Shown piece after piece: positions 26,387 to 35,806 of a stretch of 64,000 bases of DNA. A program made the position numbers and the translations under genes. The notes under the pieces are model-generated. The model made no database searches and was not told the origin of the DNA. It saw only the letters and a program-made list of their open reading frames with translations. The stretch is from Prauserella halophila (GTDB taxonomy: Bacteria > Actinomycetota > Actinomycetes > Mycobacteriales > Pseudonocardiaceae): assembly GCF_024171895.1 (NCBI RefSeq), contig NZ_JAMTCQ010000016.1, positions 1-64,000 of the forward strand, given 5' to 3'. Each line of letters opens with the position of its first letter. Position 1 is the first letter of the stretch.

Positions 26387-26871
26387 CCATCAACATCACG
26401 ATGGCCGTCACCCTCGCGGGTCTCTACTCGATCGGCTTCTACCTGCTCATGCAGCGCTCGTTGATGAGGGTGATCCTCGGCATCGTCGTCCTCGGGCACG
26501 GTGCCAACCTGTTCCTGCAGGTGGCGGGCGGCCCGCCGGGGGAGCCGACGTTCGTGGGCACCGCGGTGATCGAGGCGATGGTCGACCCGCTGCCGCAGGC
26601 GCTGGCACTGACGGCGATCGTGATCACCTTCGCCCTGACGACCTTCCTGCTCGCGCTGTCGTACCGGTCGTGGGCGCTGCTCGGCCACGACGAGGTGCAG
26701 GACGACGTGGAGGACCGTCGTGTCGCCGCGGCCGAGCGCGCTGCGCGGGAACGTGAGGACGAGGCGGCCGAGGCCGAGGTGGGCGAGAGCGAGCGCGTGG
26801 CCGGGTTCGAGGCGCCCGAGGCGCCGGAGGCCGGTCCGGGGCAGACCGACGAGGAGGCCGGAATCCGATGA
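26383..26871 (+). CDS. mrpC: Mrp antiporter subunit C
   Basis: A 162-residue NuoK-like subunit. Residues 1-95 hold three transmembrane helices (GLYSIGFYLLMQRSLMRVIL; VLGHGANLFLQ; PLPQALALTAIVITFALTTF). The last 65 residues are a charged Glu/Ala-rich cytosolic tail not found in short MrpC proteins. ATG 26383 overlaps mrpB by four bases. Confidence 0.93.
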   Translation: MTINITMAVTLAGLYSIGFYLLMQRSLMRVILGIVVLGHGANLFLQVAGGPPGEPTFVGTAVIEAMVDPLPQALALTAIVITFALTTFLLALSYRSWALLGHDEVQDDVEDRRVAAAERAAREREDEAAEAEVGESERVAGFEAPEAPEAGPGQTDEEAGIR

Positions 26872-28400
26872 GCTTCCTGGTCGCGCTCCCGGTGCTGCTG
26901 CCGCTCCTGGCGGCCGCGCTGTCGCTGGTCGCGGGGCGGTCGCCGATGGTGCAGCGGACGCTGGGCGTCGTCGTGCTGACGGTGATCGCCGTGGTCGCCG
27001 GTGTCCTGCTGGTCGAGGCCGACAGCGCGGGGCCCGTGGTGCTGAAGCTCGGCGGCTACGGACCGCCGTTCGGTATCACCCTGGTGGCCGATCGGCTCGC
27101 GTCCCTGCTGCTGCTCGTCTCGGCGCTCGTGACCCTGGCGGTGCTGATCTTCTCGGTCGGCCAGCGCATCACCGATTTCGGCCGCAGGGCCGCCTCGACG
27201 ACGTTCCACCCGATGTATCTGATGCTGTGCGCGGGTGTGTCGCTGGCCTACCTGACGGCGGACCTGTTCAACCTGTTCGTGGCGTTCGAGATCATGCTCG
27301 CCTCGTCGTACGTGCTGATCACGCGACGGGTGACCGCGCGCCGGGTGCGGGCGAGCATGACGTACGTGATCGTCAGCCTCACCTCGTCGCTGCTGTTCAT
27401 CACCATGATCGCGCTCGTCTACACCGCCACGGGCACGGTCAACCTCGCTGCGCTGCCGGAGAAGATCGCGGGTCTGCCGCCCGGAGTGCAGTCGAGCCTC
27501 GCGCTGCTGATCGTCATCGTGTTCGGGATCAAGGCGGCGCTCGTGCCGTTGCACTTCTGGCTGCCGGACAGCTATCCGACCGCACCCGCACCGATCACCG
27601 CGGTGTTCGCCGCCCTGCTGACGAAGGTCGGCGTGTACGCGCTGATCCGTACGCAGACGCTCGTGTTCGTGCACACCGACAGCTGGGCGGTGCTGCTCGT
27701 CGTCGCGTTGCTGACGATGATCGTCGGCGCGCTCGGGGCGATCGCGCAGAACGACCTCAACCGGATGCTGTCGTTCCTGCTCGTCAGCCACATCGGCTAC
27801 ATGCTGTTCGGGCTGGCGCTGTTCACGGTCATCGGGCTGGCCGGCGTCATCCTCTACGTCGTCCACCACATCACCGTGCAGGCGGCGCTGTTCCTGGTGA
27901 GCGGTCTCGTCACCCGGCACACCGGCACCGTGTCGCTGCAGGCGATGTCGGGCGTGGCGAAGGCGTATCCGGTGGTGGCCGTCCTGTTCGCGGTGCCGGC
28001 CCTGAGCCTGGCGGGGATTCCGCCGCTGTCGGGCTTCGTCGCGAAGATCGCGCTGCTGCAGGCGGGTACCGACGTCGGGACGCCGGTGGCCCTCGCGGTG
28101 ACGGCGGGCGCCGTCGTGACGAGTCTGCTGACGCTGTACGCGGTCACGAAGATCTGGGCGGGCGTGTTCTGGGGCAAGCCCGCGCTGCCGGAGCCCGATC
28201 CGGATCCGAACGACGACGTGACCGTCGGCACGGGTTCGACGTCGGGCGCGATGCTGGGTGCCACGGGCGGTCTGGTCGTGGTGAGCGTACTGATCGCCGT
28301 GTTCGCGGGCCCGCTGGCCGCCATGAGCGAACGCGCCGCGAACGATCTGCTGCACGACGAGGGGTACCGCTCGGCGGTGCTCGGACAGGAGGGTCGCTGA
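26868..28400 (+). CDS. mrpD: Mrp antiporter subunit D
   Basis: A 510-residue ND4/ND2-like subunit with about 14 transmembrane helices. The proton-path motifs are intact: LFNLFVAFEIMLASSYVLI with the conserved Glu, GIKAALVPLHFWLPDSYPTA with the Lys and His, and AIAQNDLNRMLSFLLVSHIG. ATG 26868 overlaps mrpC by four bases and the stop overlaps mrpE (TGATG). Confidence 0.95.
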   Translation: MSFLVALPVLLPLLAAALSLVAGRSPMVQRTLGVVVLTVIAVVAGVLLVEADSAGPVVLKLGGYGPPFGITLVADRLASLLLLVSALVTLAVLIFSVGQRITDFGRRAASTTFHPMYLMLCAGVSLAYLTADLFNLFVAFEIMLASSYVLITRRVTARRVRASMTYVIVSLTSSLLFITMIALVYTATGTVNLAALPEKIAGLPPGVQSSLALLIVIVFGIKAALVPLHFWLPDSYPTAPAPITAVFAALLTKVGVYALIRTQTLVFVHTDSWAVLLVVALLTMIVGALGAIAQNDLNRMLSFLLVSHIGYMLFGLALFTVIGLAGVILYVVHHITVQAALFLVSGLVTRHTGTVSLQAMSGVAKAYPVVAVLFAVPALSLAGIPPLSGFVAKIALLQAGTDVGTPVALAVTAGAVVTSLLTLYAVTKIWAGVFWGKPALPEPDPDPNDDVTVGTGSTSGAMLGATGGLVVVSVLIAVFAGPLAAMSERAANDLLHDEGYRSAVLGQEGR

Positions 28401-29023
28401 TGGCCAAGCGCACGCTGCCCGGCACCCGCGTCGCGCCGTCGCTGCTGATCTGGCTCGTGCTCGTATGGCTGCTGTTGTGGGGCACGTTCGACGTCGCGAG
28501 CCTCGTCTACGGCACGCTGGTGGCGCTCGTCGTGCTGGTGCTGTTCCCGTTGCCGTCCCACCGGTGGAACATCTTCCGCCGCCCGCTGCGGCTCGTGACG
28601 GTGGCGTTGTATGTCGTCGTGGATCTGTTCGGCTCCGCGTTGCGGTTCCTGGCCGATATCGTGCGCAACGGCGGTTCGGTGTCGGCGGCGATCGTCCACG
28701 TGCCCGTGCTGTCCGATGTGGACCACGTCATCGCGTCGGCGGCGAACGTCGTATCGCTGGCGCCCGGCAAATTCGTGCTGCAGATCGATCGCCCCGGCGG
28801 CATCTGGTACGTCTACGTGACCGGGGTGCACACCGGACCGGACGTGGACAAGGCCGTCGACGACGTCCTGGATATGCAGCGGGCCGTGGTGTGGGCGGTC
28901 GCGGGCGACGAGGAGGCGTCGGCGGCGGCCGGCCGTGCCGAGGAGGCGAAGCGGCGCCGCCGTACCGGCGCCGATCGCTCCGGCGAGGCGGACCACGGTG
29001 ACCAGGAGCGGGAGGATCGATGA
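28400..29023 (+). CDS. mrpE: Mrp antiporter subunit E
   Basis: A 207-residue MrpE/MnhE subunit. Two hydrophobic helices (LLIWLVLVWLLLWGTF; LVYGTLVALVVLVLFPLP) are followed by the family segment LVTVALYVVVDLFGSALRFL and a cytosolic ferredoxin-like domain. A Glu/Lys/Arg-rich tail ends the protein. It overlaps mrpD by one base and mrpF by four. Confidence 0.9.
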   Translation: MAKRTLPGTRVAPSLLIWLVLVWLLLWGTFDVASLVYGTLVALVVLVLFPLPSHRWNIFRRPLRLVTVALYVVVDLFGSALRFLADIVRNGGSVSAAIVHVPVLSDVDHVIASAANVVSLAPGKFVLQIDRPGGIWYVYVTGVHTGPDVDKAVDDVLDMQRAVVWAVAGDEEASAAAGRAEEAKRRRRTGADRSGEADHGDQEREDR

Positions 29024-29286
29024 GCATCGTCTTCGCGATCACGTTCGGCCTGCTGGGAGTGGCGGGCCTGCTGACCATGCTGCGCATCGTGCGCGGCCCG
29101 CGCACACTCGACCGGATTCTCGCCGTGGACGTGCTGGTCGTGCTGATCGTCGCGGGCACGGCGGTGGGGATGGCGATGTCGTCGCGCGGCATCTACATCG
29201 CCCTCATCGTGGTGGTCGCGCTGCTCGGCTTCGTGGGCACGATCTCGGTGGTGCGGCTCGTCGAGCGGAGGGAGGAGTACCGGTGA
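29020..29286 (+). CDS. mrpF: Mrp antiporter subunit F
   Basis: An 88-residue subunit with three transmembrane helices. The core LRIVRGPRTLDRILAVDVLV matches MrpF, including the conserved RGPxxxDR and Asp in the second helix. It overlaps mrpE and mrpG by four bases each. Confidence 0.93.
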   Translation: MSIVFAITFGLLGVAGLLTMLRIVRGPRTLDRILAVDVLVVLIVAGTAVGMAMSSRGIYIALIVVVALLGFVGTISVVRLVERREEYR

Positions 29287-29624
29287 GCGTGCGGGACTGG
29301 ATCAGCGCGGGGCTGCTCGTCTCCGGCGCGTTGTTCTGCGTGATCGGCGCGTGGGGCATGGTGCGGCTGCCGGACACGCTGAGCAGGCTGCAGGCCGCGA
29401 CGAAGCCGCAGACGCTCGGGCTGCTGCTGATCCTCGCCGGCACCGCGGTGCGGCTCGAGCCGCATTACGCGGCCGGTCTCGCGCTGGCCGGGCTGTTCCA
29501 GGTCATCACCGCGCCGGTGCTGTCGCAGTTGATGGGACGTGCCGCGTACCGGACGGGCTGTGTCGACCGTTCGACACTGGTGGTCGACGAACTGTCGCAG
29601 CGCCTGCGTGCCGGTCGGCAGTGA
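29283..29624 (+). CDS. mrpG: Mrp antiporter subunit G
   Basis: A 113-residue MrpG/MnhG subunit with three helices. The family marker GAWGMVRLPDTLSRLQAATK is present, then QTLGLLLILAGTAV. It is the last gene of the mrp operon; no clear terminator is seen in the 115 bases before cmk. Confidence 0.93.
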   Translation: MSVRDWISAGLLVSGALFCVIGAWGMVRLPDTLSRLQAATKPQTLGLLLILAGTAVRLEPHYAAGLALAGLFQVITAPVLSQLMGRAAYRTGCVDRSTLVVDELSQRLRAGRQ

Positions 29625-29739
29625 CGACCGGGCAGAATGGGACAGCGGCGCAGCACGGACCGCGGTTGCGGGAACACGCGAGCGGTGACCCGACCGGGTG
29701 GTGTGTGCGCGAACGCAGGCGAGTAGCGAGGAGACGTCG

Positions 29740-30474
29740 GTGACGGGAGCCCTACACGGCGTGGTCGCCCTCGACGGGCCGTCGGGGACGGGGAAGACCA
29801 CGGTGGCGCGGAGACTGGCTGCCGAGCTGGGCGCCGGGTACTTGGACACGGGTGCGATGTACCGCGTGGTGACGCTGGCCGTCCTGCAGGCGGGGGCCGA
29901 CCCGCACGATGCCGATGCGGTCGTCGCGCTCGCGCGGTCGGTGCGGCTGGACGTGGCGACCGACCCGGACCGGCCGAGTGTGCGGCTCGACGGCGCCGAC
30001 GTCGGCGAGTCGATCCGGACGCCGCAGGTCGATGCCGCCGTGTCGGCCGTGTCGGCCGTGCCGGAGGTGCGGGAACTGCTGGTGCAGCGGCAGCGCACGC
30101 TCATCGGGGACGTGGCCGCCCGCGGCGGTGGCATCGTCGTCGACGGGCGTGACATCGGGACGGCCGTGGTGCCGGATGCACCGCTGAAGGTGTTCCTCAC
30201 CGCGTCGGCCGCGGTGCGTGCGGCCCGCCGCGGCGCCCAGGACACTGCGGCGGGCAGGGAGGCCGACCAGGCCGCGGTGCTGGCGTCGGTCGAGCGCCGT
30301 GACCGGCTGGATTCGAGCAGGGCGGCCTCGCCGCTGCGGCCCGCGGACGACGCGGTCGAGTTCGACACGTCGGACCTGTCGATCGACCAGGTGCTCGTGG
30401 CGCTGACCGAGCTGGCCGGCACGCGCGGACTGCTCGACGAGGACCACGAGGACGTGGCGGAGCCGTGCCGGTGA
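29740..30474 (+). CDS. cmk: Cytidylate kinase
   Basis: A 244-residue (d)CMP kinase. The P-loop [16 protein letters not shown] is near residue 14, then [10 protein letters not shown], the CMP-binding [19 protein letters not shown] and the LID-region Arg residues in [21 protein letters not shown] 29740 is chosen because GCGAGGAGA stands just upstream and it opens at the conserved region. In M. tuberculosis cmk directly follows rluB; here it restarts the backbone after the inserted block. It overlaps the acyltransferase by ten bases. Confidence 0.94.
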   Translation: MTGALHGVVALDGPSGTGKTTVARRLAAELGAGYLDTGAMYRVVTLAVLQAGADPHDADAVVALARSVRLDVATDPDRPSVRLDGADVGESIRTPQVDAAVSAVSAVPEVRELLVQRQRTLIGDVAARGGGIVVDGRDIGTAVVPDAPLKVFLTASAAVRAARRGAQDTAAGREADQAAVLASVERRDRLDSSRAASPLRPADDAVEFDTSDLSIDQVLVALTELAGTRGLLDEDHEDVAEPCR

Positions 30475-31154
30475 CCGGATCCGCGGCTCCGGAAGGCTCC
30501 GGCGGGCTGCCGGCCGGAGCCGTGCCGTGGTTGCACGACCTGGGCAGGATGGTCGGGCGGCACCTGTACCGGCCGGCGTACCGAGTGCGCGTGGCCGGTA
30601 TGGAGCGGGTGCCGCGCACCGGGCCCGTGGTGCTCGTCGCCAACCACAGCACGATGATCGAACCGCAGCTGCTGTTCGGTCTCGTACCGCGGCGCTCGGT
30701 GTTCCTGGTCAAGGACGAGATGTTCGGCGCCGTCGCCGGTCCGTGGCTGCGGCGGATCGGCCAGGTGCCGGTGACCAGGGGAGCGGCCGACCGAACGGCC
30801 TTGACGACGGCGACCGGCGTGTTGTCCGCCGGGGGGCTCGTGGGAGTCTTTCCTGAGGGCACCCGCGGTGCCGGTGAGGTGGCCTCGGCGCATCACGGCG
30901 CGGCATGGCTGGTGCGCAACTCCGGTGCGGTGGTGCAGCCGGTGGTGGTGCGCGGCACGCTGCGCCCGCCGGAGCTGCCGCGCAGGCGACTGCGCCCCGC
31001 AGTGGACGTGGTCGCGGGGGAACCCTTCACACTGGAGGTCGGCCGCGGGCGCAGCGGACTGGCCGAGGCGACCGAGCACATCCGCGCAGCGCTCGCCGAC
31101 CTGGTCTCCCGCGTCGACGCGGCCAGGCACAGCGACAGAGAAGAGAAACAGTAG
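30465..31154 (+). CDS. PlsC-type 1-acylglycerol-3-phosphate acyltransferase
   Basis: A 229-residue acyltransferase that probably acylates lysophosphatidate or a related lipid at the inner membrane face. The block-III motif FPEGTR is at residues 129-134. The catalytic motif is NHSTMIEP, so the usual HX4D reads HX4E (His61, Glu66). The rest of the family pattern ([19 protein letters not shown]) is normal. It lies between cmk and der; such a gene is common there in Actinobacteria. Confidence 0.85.
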   Translation: MPVTGSAAPEGSGGLPAGAVPWLHDLGRMVGRHLYRPAYRVRVAGMERVPRTGPVVLVANHSTMIEPQLLFGLVPRRSVFLVKDEMFGAVAGPWLRRIGQVPVTRGAADRTALTTATGVLSAGGLVGVFPEGTRGAGEVASAHHGAAWLVRNSGAVVQPVVVRGTLRPPELPRRRLRPAVDVVAGEPFTLEVGRGRSGLAEATEHIRAALADLVSRVDAARHSDREEKQ

Positions 31155-31156
31155 CG

Positions 31157-32602
31157 ATGACCGAAGCAGACGGCACGCCCCCCGGCGAGGTGGACGGCAC
31201 GTGGTCCGATGAGGCCGAGTTCGCCCGCCTCGACGAGCTGGGCGCTCAGTCCGGGGCCGACGACGGGGAAGTCGTCGGCGCGCAACCCGTGCTGGCCGTG
31301 GTCGGCAGGCCGAACGTGGGCAAGTCGACGCTGGTGAACCGGATCCTGGGACGCCGCGAGGCCGTCGTGCAGGACGTGCCGGGTGTGACGCGCGACCGTG
31401 TGGCCTACGACGCCCTGTGGGCAGGCAGGCGATTCACGCTCGTCGACACCGGCGGGTGGGAGCAGGACGCCGACGGTCTGCAGGGCTCGGTGGCCGCGCA
31501 GGCGGACCTGGCGATGTCCACAGCGGACGCGGTGCTGCTCGTGGTCGACGCGACCGTCGGGGCGAGCGCCACCGACGAGGCGGTCGCGAAGGTGCTGCGC
31601 CGGTCGAAGTGCCCGGTGATCCTCGCGGCGAACAAGGTCGACGACCAGCGGCTGATCGCGGAGACGGCGTCCCTGTGGTCGCTGGGACTCGGCGAGCCGC
31701 ATCCGGTGAGTGCGCTGCACGGCCGCAGCTCCGGTGACCTGCTCGACACGATCCTGGCTGCCCTGCCGGAGGCGCCGCGGGAGAAGCGGGCCCCGGCGGC
31801 GGGCCCGCGGCGCGTGGCGCTGGTCGGCAAGCCGAACGTCGGGAAGTCGAGCCTGCTGAACAAGCTCACCGGTGAACCGCGGTCGGTCGTGGACGAGGCC
31901 GCCGGTACGACCGTCGATCCGGTCGACTCGCTCGTGGAGCTCGACGGGCAGGACTGGCGATTCGTCGATACCGCGGGGCTGCGCAAGCGGGTCCAGACGG
32001 CCAGCGGCATGGAGTACTACGCGTCGCTGCGCACCAAGACGGCGATCGATGCGGCCGAAGTCGTGATCGTACTGCTGGACGCGAGCCAACCACTGTCCGA
32101 ACAGGACCTGCGGGTCATCACGATGGTCTCGGAGGCGGGTCGCGCGCTGGTGCTCGCGTTCAACAAATGGGATCTCGTCGACGACGACCGCAGGAATCAG
32201 CTGGAGCGGGAGATCGACCGCGGACTGGTGCGGGTGCCGTGGGCCGAGCGGGTCAACGTGTCGGCGCTGACCGGGCGCGCGGTGCGCAAGCTCGCGCCGT
32301 CCCTGCGGACGGCGCTGGAGTCGTGGGACCAGCGGGTGTCCACGGGGCAGCTGAACAGCTGGTTGTCGGAGCTGGTCGCGGCGAAGCCCCCGCCGGTACG
32401 AGGCGGAAAGCAGCCGAAGGTACTGTTCGCGACCCAAGCGGGAATCCGTCCGCCTACGTTGGTGTTGTTCACGACGGGCTTCCTCGAGGCCGGCTACCGC
32501 CGGTTCGTCGAGCGCAAGTTCCGGGAGCGGTTCGGATTCCACGGCTCGCCGGTGCGGATCAACGTGCGGGTGAGGGAGAAGAAGCCGAAGAAGCAGCGGT
32601 AG
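31157..32602 (+). CDS. der: Ribosome biogenesis GTPase Der (EngA)
   Basis: A 481-residue protein with two GTPase domains in tandem, needed for 50S assembly. The first G1 box is [10 protein letters not shown] with DTGGW and NKVD; the second is [11 protein letters not shown] with DTAGL and NKWD. A C-terminal KH-like domain ends in a basic tail (REKKPKKQR). Residues 1-45 are an acidic actinobacterial extension. ATG 31157 lies two bases after the plsC stop. Confidence 0.96.
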   Translation: MTEADGTPPGEVDGTWSDEAEFARLDELGAQSGADDGEVVGAQPVLAVVGRPNVGKSTLVNRILGRREAVVQDVPGVTRDRVAYDALWAGRRFTLVDTGGWEQDADGLQGSVAAQADLAMSTADAVLLVVDATVGASATDEAVAKVLRRSKCPVILAANKVDDQRLIAETASLWSLGLGEPHPVSALHGRSSGDLLDTILAALPEAPREKRAPAAGPRRVALVGKPNVGKSSLLNKLTGEPRSVVDEAAGTTVDPVDSLVELDGQDWRFVDTAGLRKRVQTASGMEYYASLRTKTAIDAAEVVIVLLDASQPLSEQDLRVITMVSEAGRALVLAFNKWDLVDDDRRNQLEREIDRGLVRVPWAERVNVSALTGRAVRKLAPSLRTALESWDQRVSTGQLNSWLSELVAAKPPPVRGGKQPKVLFATQAGIRPPTLVLFTTGFLEAGYRRFVERKFRERFGFHGSPVRINVRVREKKPKKQR

Positions 32603-32715
32603 CGACAGGCGCACTGGGGCGCCGGCGACCACCCATCGCGGCTGGTGTGCGCCCCGCCTCAGGACGGCCGGGCAGTGCGGACCGCGACGCGATGGGCCGA
32701 GGAGGAGGTGGCGAC

Positions 32716-33618
32716 ATGGCCGATGCGGACGAGTTGTACGTGGTCGATTCCGACGTGCCGGTGCTCGACGGTGCGGTCCTGCTGTACCACCTGGACGGTT
32801 ACGTCGACGCGGGCAACGCGGGTGAACTGCTGACCGAACACCTCACCGAGACGTTCGACGGCCCGGTGGTGGCGCGATTCGACGTCGACCGGCTCATCGA
32901 CTATCGGTCGCGCAGGCCTGCGATGACGTGGGACGGCGACGGCTGGGCCGATTACCAGGTGCCGGAGCTGACGGTGCGCCTGCTGCACGACGCCGACGAG
33001 ACGCCGATGCTGCTGCTCACGGGTCCGGAGCCGGATCGGGAGTGGGAGCTGTTCGCCGAGGCGGTGCGCCGGCTGGTGGAGCGCTGGCAGGTCCGGCTGA
33101 GCGTGCAGTTCCAGGGGATCCCGATGGCGGTGCCGCACACGAGGCCGCTCGGAGTGACCGCGCACGCGACGCGGACGGAACTGGTGCGCCAGTTCAGCCC
33201 GACGTTCAACCGCGCCCAGGTGCCGGGCAGCGCGGAGGCGCTCGTCGAGTTCCGCCTGGGGCAGGCCGGACACGACGCGGCGGGGTTCGCCGCACACGTG
33301 CCGCATTACCTCTCGCAGTCGCGCTACCCCGCGGCTGCGTTGACGCTCGTCGACGCGGTGCAGAAGGTGGCGGGGGTGCAGCTGCCGGACGATGCGCTGC
33401 GGGAATCGGCGCGGCGTGCCGAAGTCGAGGTCGACCGGCAGGTCGGGCAATCGGACGAGGCGGCGAACGTGGTGCACTCGCTCGAGGAGCAGTACGACGC
33501 GTTCACCTCGTCGGAGGACAATCTGCTGGTCGGTGACGCCGACATGCCGACCGGTGAGGAGCTGGCGACCGAGTTCGAGCGCTTCCTCGCCCAGCAGCCG
33601 GGCACCGAGCAGGACTGA
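32716..33618 (+). CDS. PAC2 family protein
   Basis: A 300-residue PAC2-domain protein. The family start VLDGAVLLYHLDGYVDAGNA and the QGIPMAVPHTRPLGVTAHAT segment are clear; the fold is related to proteasome assembly chaperone 2. Actinobacteria have proteasomes, but a role in their assembly has not been shown for these proteins as far as I know. The C-terminal 90 residues are an acidic helical tail. ATG 32716 follows GAGGAGGTGG. Confidence 0.85.
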   Translation: MADADELYVVDSDVPVLDGAVLLYHLDGYVDAGNAGELLTEHLTETFDGPVVARFDVDRLIDYRSRRPAMTWDGDGWADYQVPELTVRLLHDADETPMLLLTGPEPDREWELFAEAVRRLVERWQVRLSVQFQGIPMAVPHTRPLGVTAHATRTELVRQFSPTFNRAQVPGSAEALVEFRLGQAGHDAAGFAAHVPHYLSQSRYPAAALTLVDAVQKVAGVQLPDDALRESARRAEVEVDRQVGQSDEAANVVHSLEEQYDAFTSSEDNLLVGDADMPTGEELATEFERFLAQQPGTEQD

Positions 33619-33701
33619 GCTGGTCGGGCCGGTCGGACGGTGCCGTCGGCGCTGCCCGGCCGGCCGCCACCCGGTCAGACGGTCACCGGGGTGGTCCACG
33701 G

Positions 33702-34319
33702 TCACGGTGACAGGCGTGGCCGGAGCCGCTGCAGGTAGTCCGAGGTCACGGCGCCGGCTTCCTGCCGGTCGAGCCGCCCTGCCATCAGCAGGGTTCCCAG
33801 GCCGTGCGCGAGCCCCATGACCTCCAGGGCGAGCAGTCGCGCGGACGCGGCATCGAGGGGCGTGGCATCGAGGGGCGCGGCATCGAGGGACGTGCCCGAG
33901 CGGAGCGTGTCGGCGAGGTGGTCGGCGAGGGCGTCGAGGTGCCGCCGGTAGGCGCGTCCCGCCGTGTCCGGGTGTGTGATCGCCAGAGCTTCGAGGGACA
34001 CGCCGACCCGGTGGAACCCCGTGCTCTCCTCGTCGGTGGGCAGAGCCTCGTCGAGAAACGCCCGGACCTCGTCGAGGGCCGATCGGCCCGACTCCTGATG
34101 CGCGGTGCGGGCGCGCCACCGTGCGATGCTCCGATCCGCGAGGCGATCGAGGGTCGAACTCAGTAGGTCGTCCTTCGTTCTGCCGTAGTACTGGACGAGC
34201 CGGAGTGACACGCCGGCCTCGGTCGCCACGGCCCGCATGGTCACCGCGCCGACACCGCCTCGTGCCAGCAGGCGCTCGACGGCTTCCATGATCTCGGTCC
34301 TGCGTTCGCTCTCGGGCAT
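33702..34319 (-). CDS. TetR-family regulator of the adjacent MFS gene
   Basis: A 205-residue TetR repressor. The helix-turn-helix covers about 9-52 (EIMEAVERLLARGGVGAVTM, then EAGVSLRLVQYYGRTKDDLL). The C-terminal domain contains SLDAAPLDATPLDAA, encoded by three 15-bp direct repeats, probably a recent expansion in a loop. It is divergent from an MFS transporter and two perfect palindromes separate them. Confidence 0.88.
   Translation of the reverse strand: MPESERRTEIMEAVERLLARGGVGAVTMRAVATEAGVSLRLVQYYGRTKDDLLSSTLDRLADRSIARWRARTAHQESGRSALDEVRAFLDEALPTDEESTGFHRVGVSLEALAITHPDTAGRAYRRHLDALADHLADTLRSGTSLDAAPLDATPLDAASARLLALEVMGLAHGLGTLLMAGRLDRQEAGAVTSDYLQRLRPRLSP
33850..33894. repeat. Three 15-bp in-frame repeats inside tetR
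   Basis: GCATCGAGGGGCGTG, GCATCGAGGGGCGCG and GCATCGAGGGACGTG stand head to tail in the coding region of the TetR gene. They translate (minus strand) to a repeated Leu-Asp-Ala-Ala/Thr-Pro unit. The length keeps the frame. Confidence 0.8.
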
Positions 34320-34343
34320 CGGCGACTCCTTTCGCTCCGCCGA

Positions 34344-34380
34344 TGATACGCTCGTATCAAATTTTGATACATCCGTATCA
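34344..34380. promoter_or_regulatory. Double TetR operator
   Basis: Two perfect 16-bp palindromes, TGATACGCTCGTATCA (34344-34359) and TGATACATCCGTATCA (34365-34380), share 6-bp arms with four-base spacers. Their centres are 21 bp apart, two helical turns, so two dimers would bind the same face. They cover the promoter region between the divergent tetR and MFS genes. Confidence 0.85.
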
Positions 34381-34398
34381 GGAAAGGTGGTTGCCGCG

Positions 34399-35766
34399 GT
34401 GCGACGACTCGGACTGTGGACGTCGTGCCTGGCTCAGCTGCTGGTGGTGCTGGACGTGTCCGTGGTGAACGTCGCGCTGCCGTCGATCCAGGCGGAGCTG
34501 GGGATCGGCCGGATCACGGCGTCGTGGGTGGCGATGGCCTACAGCCTCGGCTTCGCCGGGGTGCTGTTGGTGGGGGCGCGGCTGGCCGATGTCGTCGGCA
34601 CCGCGCGACTGCTGTCCTGGGGCGCCGGGGCGTTCGCGCTGGCAGGCACGATCGGCGGCCTGGCCACCGATGGCTGGGTACTCGTCGCGGCACGGGCGGC
34701 GCAGGGGCTCGCCGCTGCGGTGGTCTCGCCTGCGACGTTCACGCTCCTGACGATCACCCACGCGGAAGGGCCGAGGCGCACTCGCGCAATCGCACTCTGG
34801 ACGGCGGTCGGTGTGGCCGGTGGCGGGGTCGGCAACATCGCCAGTGGCGTGCTCACCGAGCTGATCTCGTGGCGCCTCACCCTGTTGATCAACCTGCCCA
34901 TCGGGGCCGGCGTGGCGGTGGCCGCGGCCGTGCTGCACCGGTGGAAGGTCGACGATCGCCGCGGTGGGCGGATCAGCGTGACCGGTGCCGTGCTGGCGGC
35001 CGGCGCCTTCACGGGTGCGGCCTACGCGCTGTCGGCGGCCGGGGATCCGGCCGCCGGTGTCCTGCCCGTCGTGGCCGGCGGAAGCGCGCTCGTGCTGTGG
35101 GTACTGCTGGCCGTGCAGCAGCGACGGACACCGCACAAACTCGTGCCGGGCGCGCTGCTGCGGGACCGGACCATCGCGGCCGGCAACGTCGCGACCGCGT
35201 TGACGGCCGCGTGCTTCCAGGTCGGGCTGTGGTACTTCCTGACCTATCGCATGCAGAACCAGCTGGGCTACACGGCGATCCAGGCCGGGCTGGCCTTCCT
35301 GCCGCTCACCACGGTCATGGTGGTCGTCAACCTCGTGGTCACACCGCGGCTGATGAAGCGGCACGCGCCCGGCGGTCTCGTCGCCGCCGGTGTCACGTTC
35401 GCCGTGCCCGGGCTGATCTGGTTCGCGGTGCTCGATCACGGGCCGTTCGCCGTCGCCGTCCTGGTGCCGAGCATCATGATCGGCATCGGCGGGGGCCTGC
35501 TGAGCACGCCGCTGGCCACGATCGTCACCACCGGCGTCCGAACCGGACACACCGGTGCCGCGTCCGGTCTGATGAACACCTCGAAGCAGTTCGGAGGCGC
35601 GATCGGCCTCGCCGCTGCGTCCACCGTGACCGCCACGACCGGAACCGACGCGGCCGCCTTCGTCGTGATGGCGGCCGCGCTGGTGACGGTGTCGGCGGTC
35701 GTCGCCGGGATTCCCCGCCGCCGCAGTCCGTCGGCCCCGGTCTCCGCGTCGGAACGGAGTACGTGA
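34399..35766 (+). CDS. MFS drug efflux transporter, DHA2 (14-TM) type
   Basis: A 455-residue major facilitator. It starts with a first helix QLLVVLDVSVVNVALPSIQA, has the motif-A-like LVGARLADVVGTARLLSWG and the antiporter motif C region TAVGVAGGGVGNIASGVLTE, and about 14 hydrophobic segments. These are proton-driven exporters of drugs or metabolites such as EmrB. GTG 34399 is preferred over 34387 because AGGTGG lies eight bases upstream. It is divergent from, and probably repressed by, the TetR at 33702. Confidence 0.88.
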   Translation: MRRLGLWTSCLAQLLVVLDVSVVNVALPSIQAELGIGRITASWVAMAYSLGFAGVLLVGARLADVVGTARLLSWGAGAFALAGTIGGLATDGWVLVAARAAQGLAAAVVSPATFTLLTITHAEGPRRTRAIALWTAVGVAGGGVGNIASGVLTELISWRLTLLINLPIGAGVAVAAAVLHRWKVDDRRGGRISVTGAVLAAGAFTGAAYALSAAGDPAAGVLPVVAGGSALVLWVLLAVQQRRTPHKLVPGALLRDRTIAAGNVATALTAACFQVGLWYFLTYRMQNQLGYTAIQAGLAFLPLTTVMVVVNLVVTPRLMKRHAPGGLVAAGVTFAVPGLIWFAVLDHGPFAVAVLVPSIMIGIGGGLLSTPLATIVTTGVRTGHTGAASGLMNTSKQFGGAIGLAAASTVTATTGTDAAAFVVMAAALVTVSAVVAGIPRRRSPSAPVSASERST

Positions 35767-35806
35767 CCGGACCGGGTCTACCGCTGTTCCGTCGTGCCGC
35801 ACCGCG

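Noticed and set aside
34387-34398. GTG 34387 as the start of the MFS transporter
   Set aside because: The only Shine-Dalgarno-like sequence would be too close (three bases). GTG 34399 has AGGTGG eight bases upstream.
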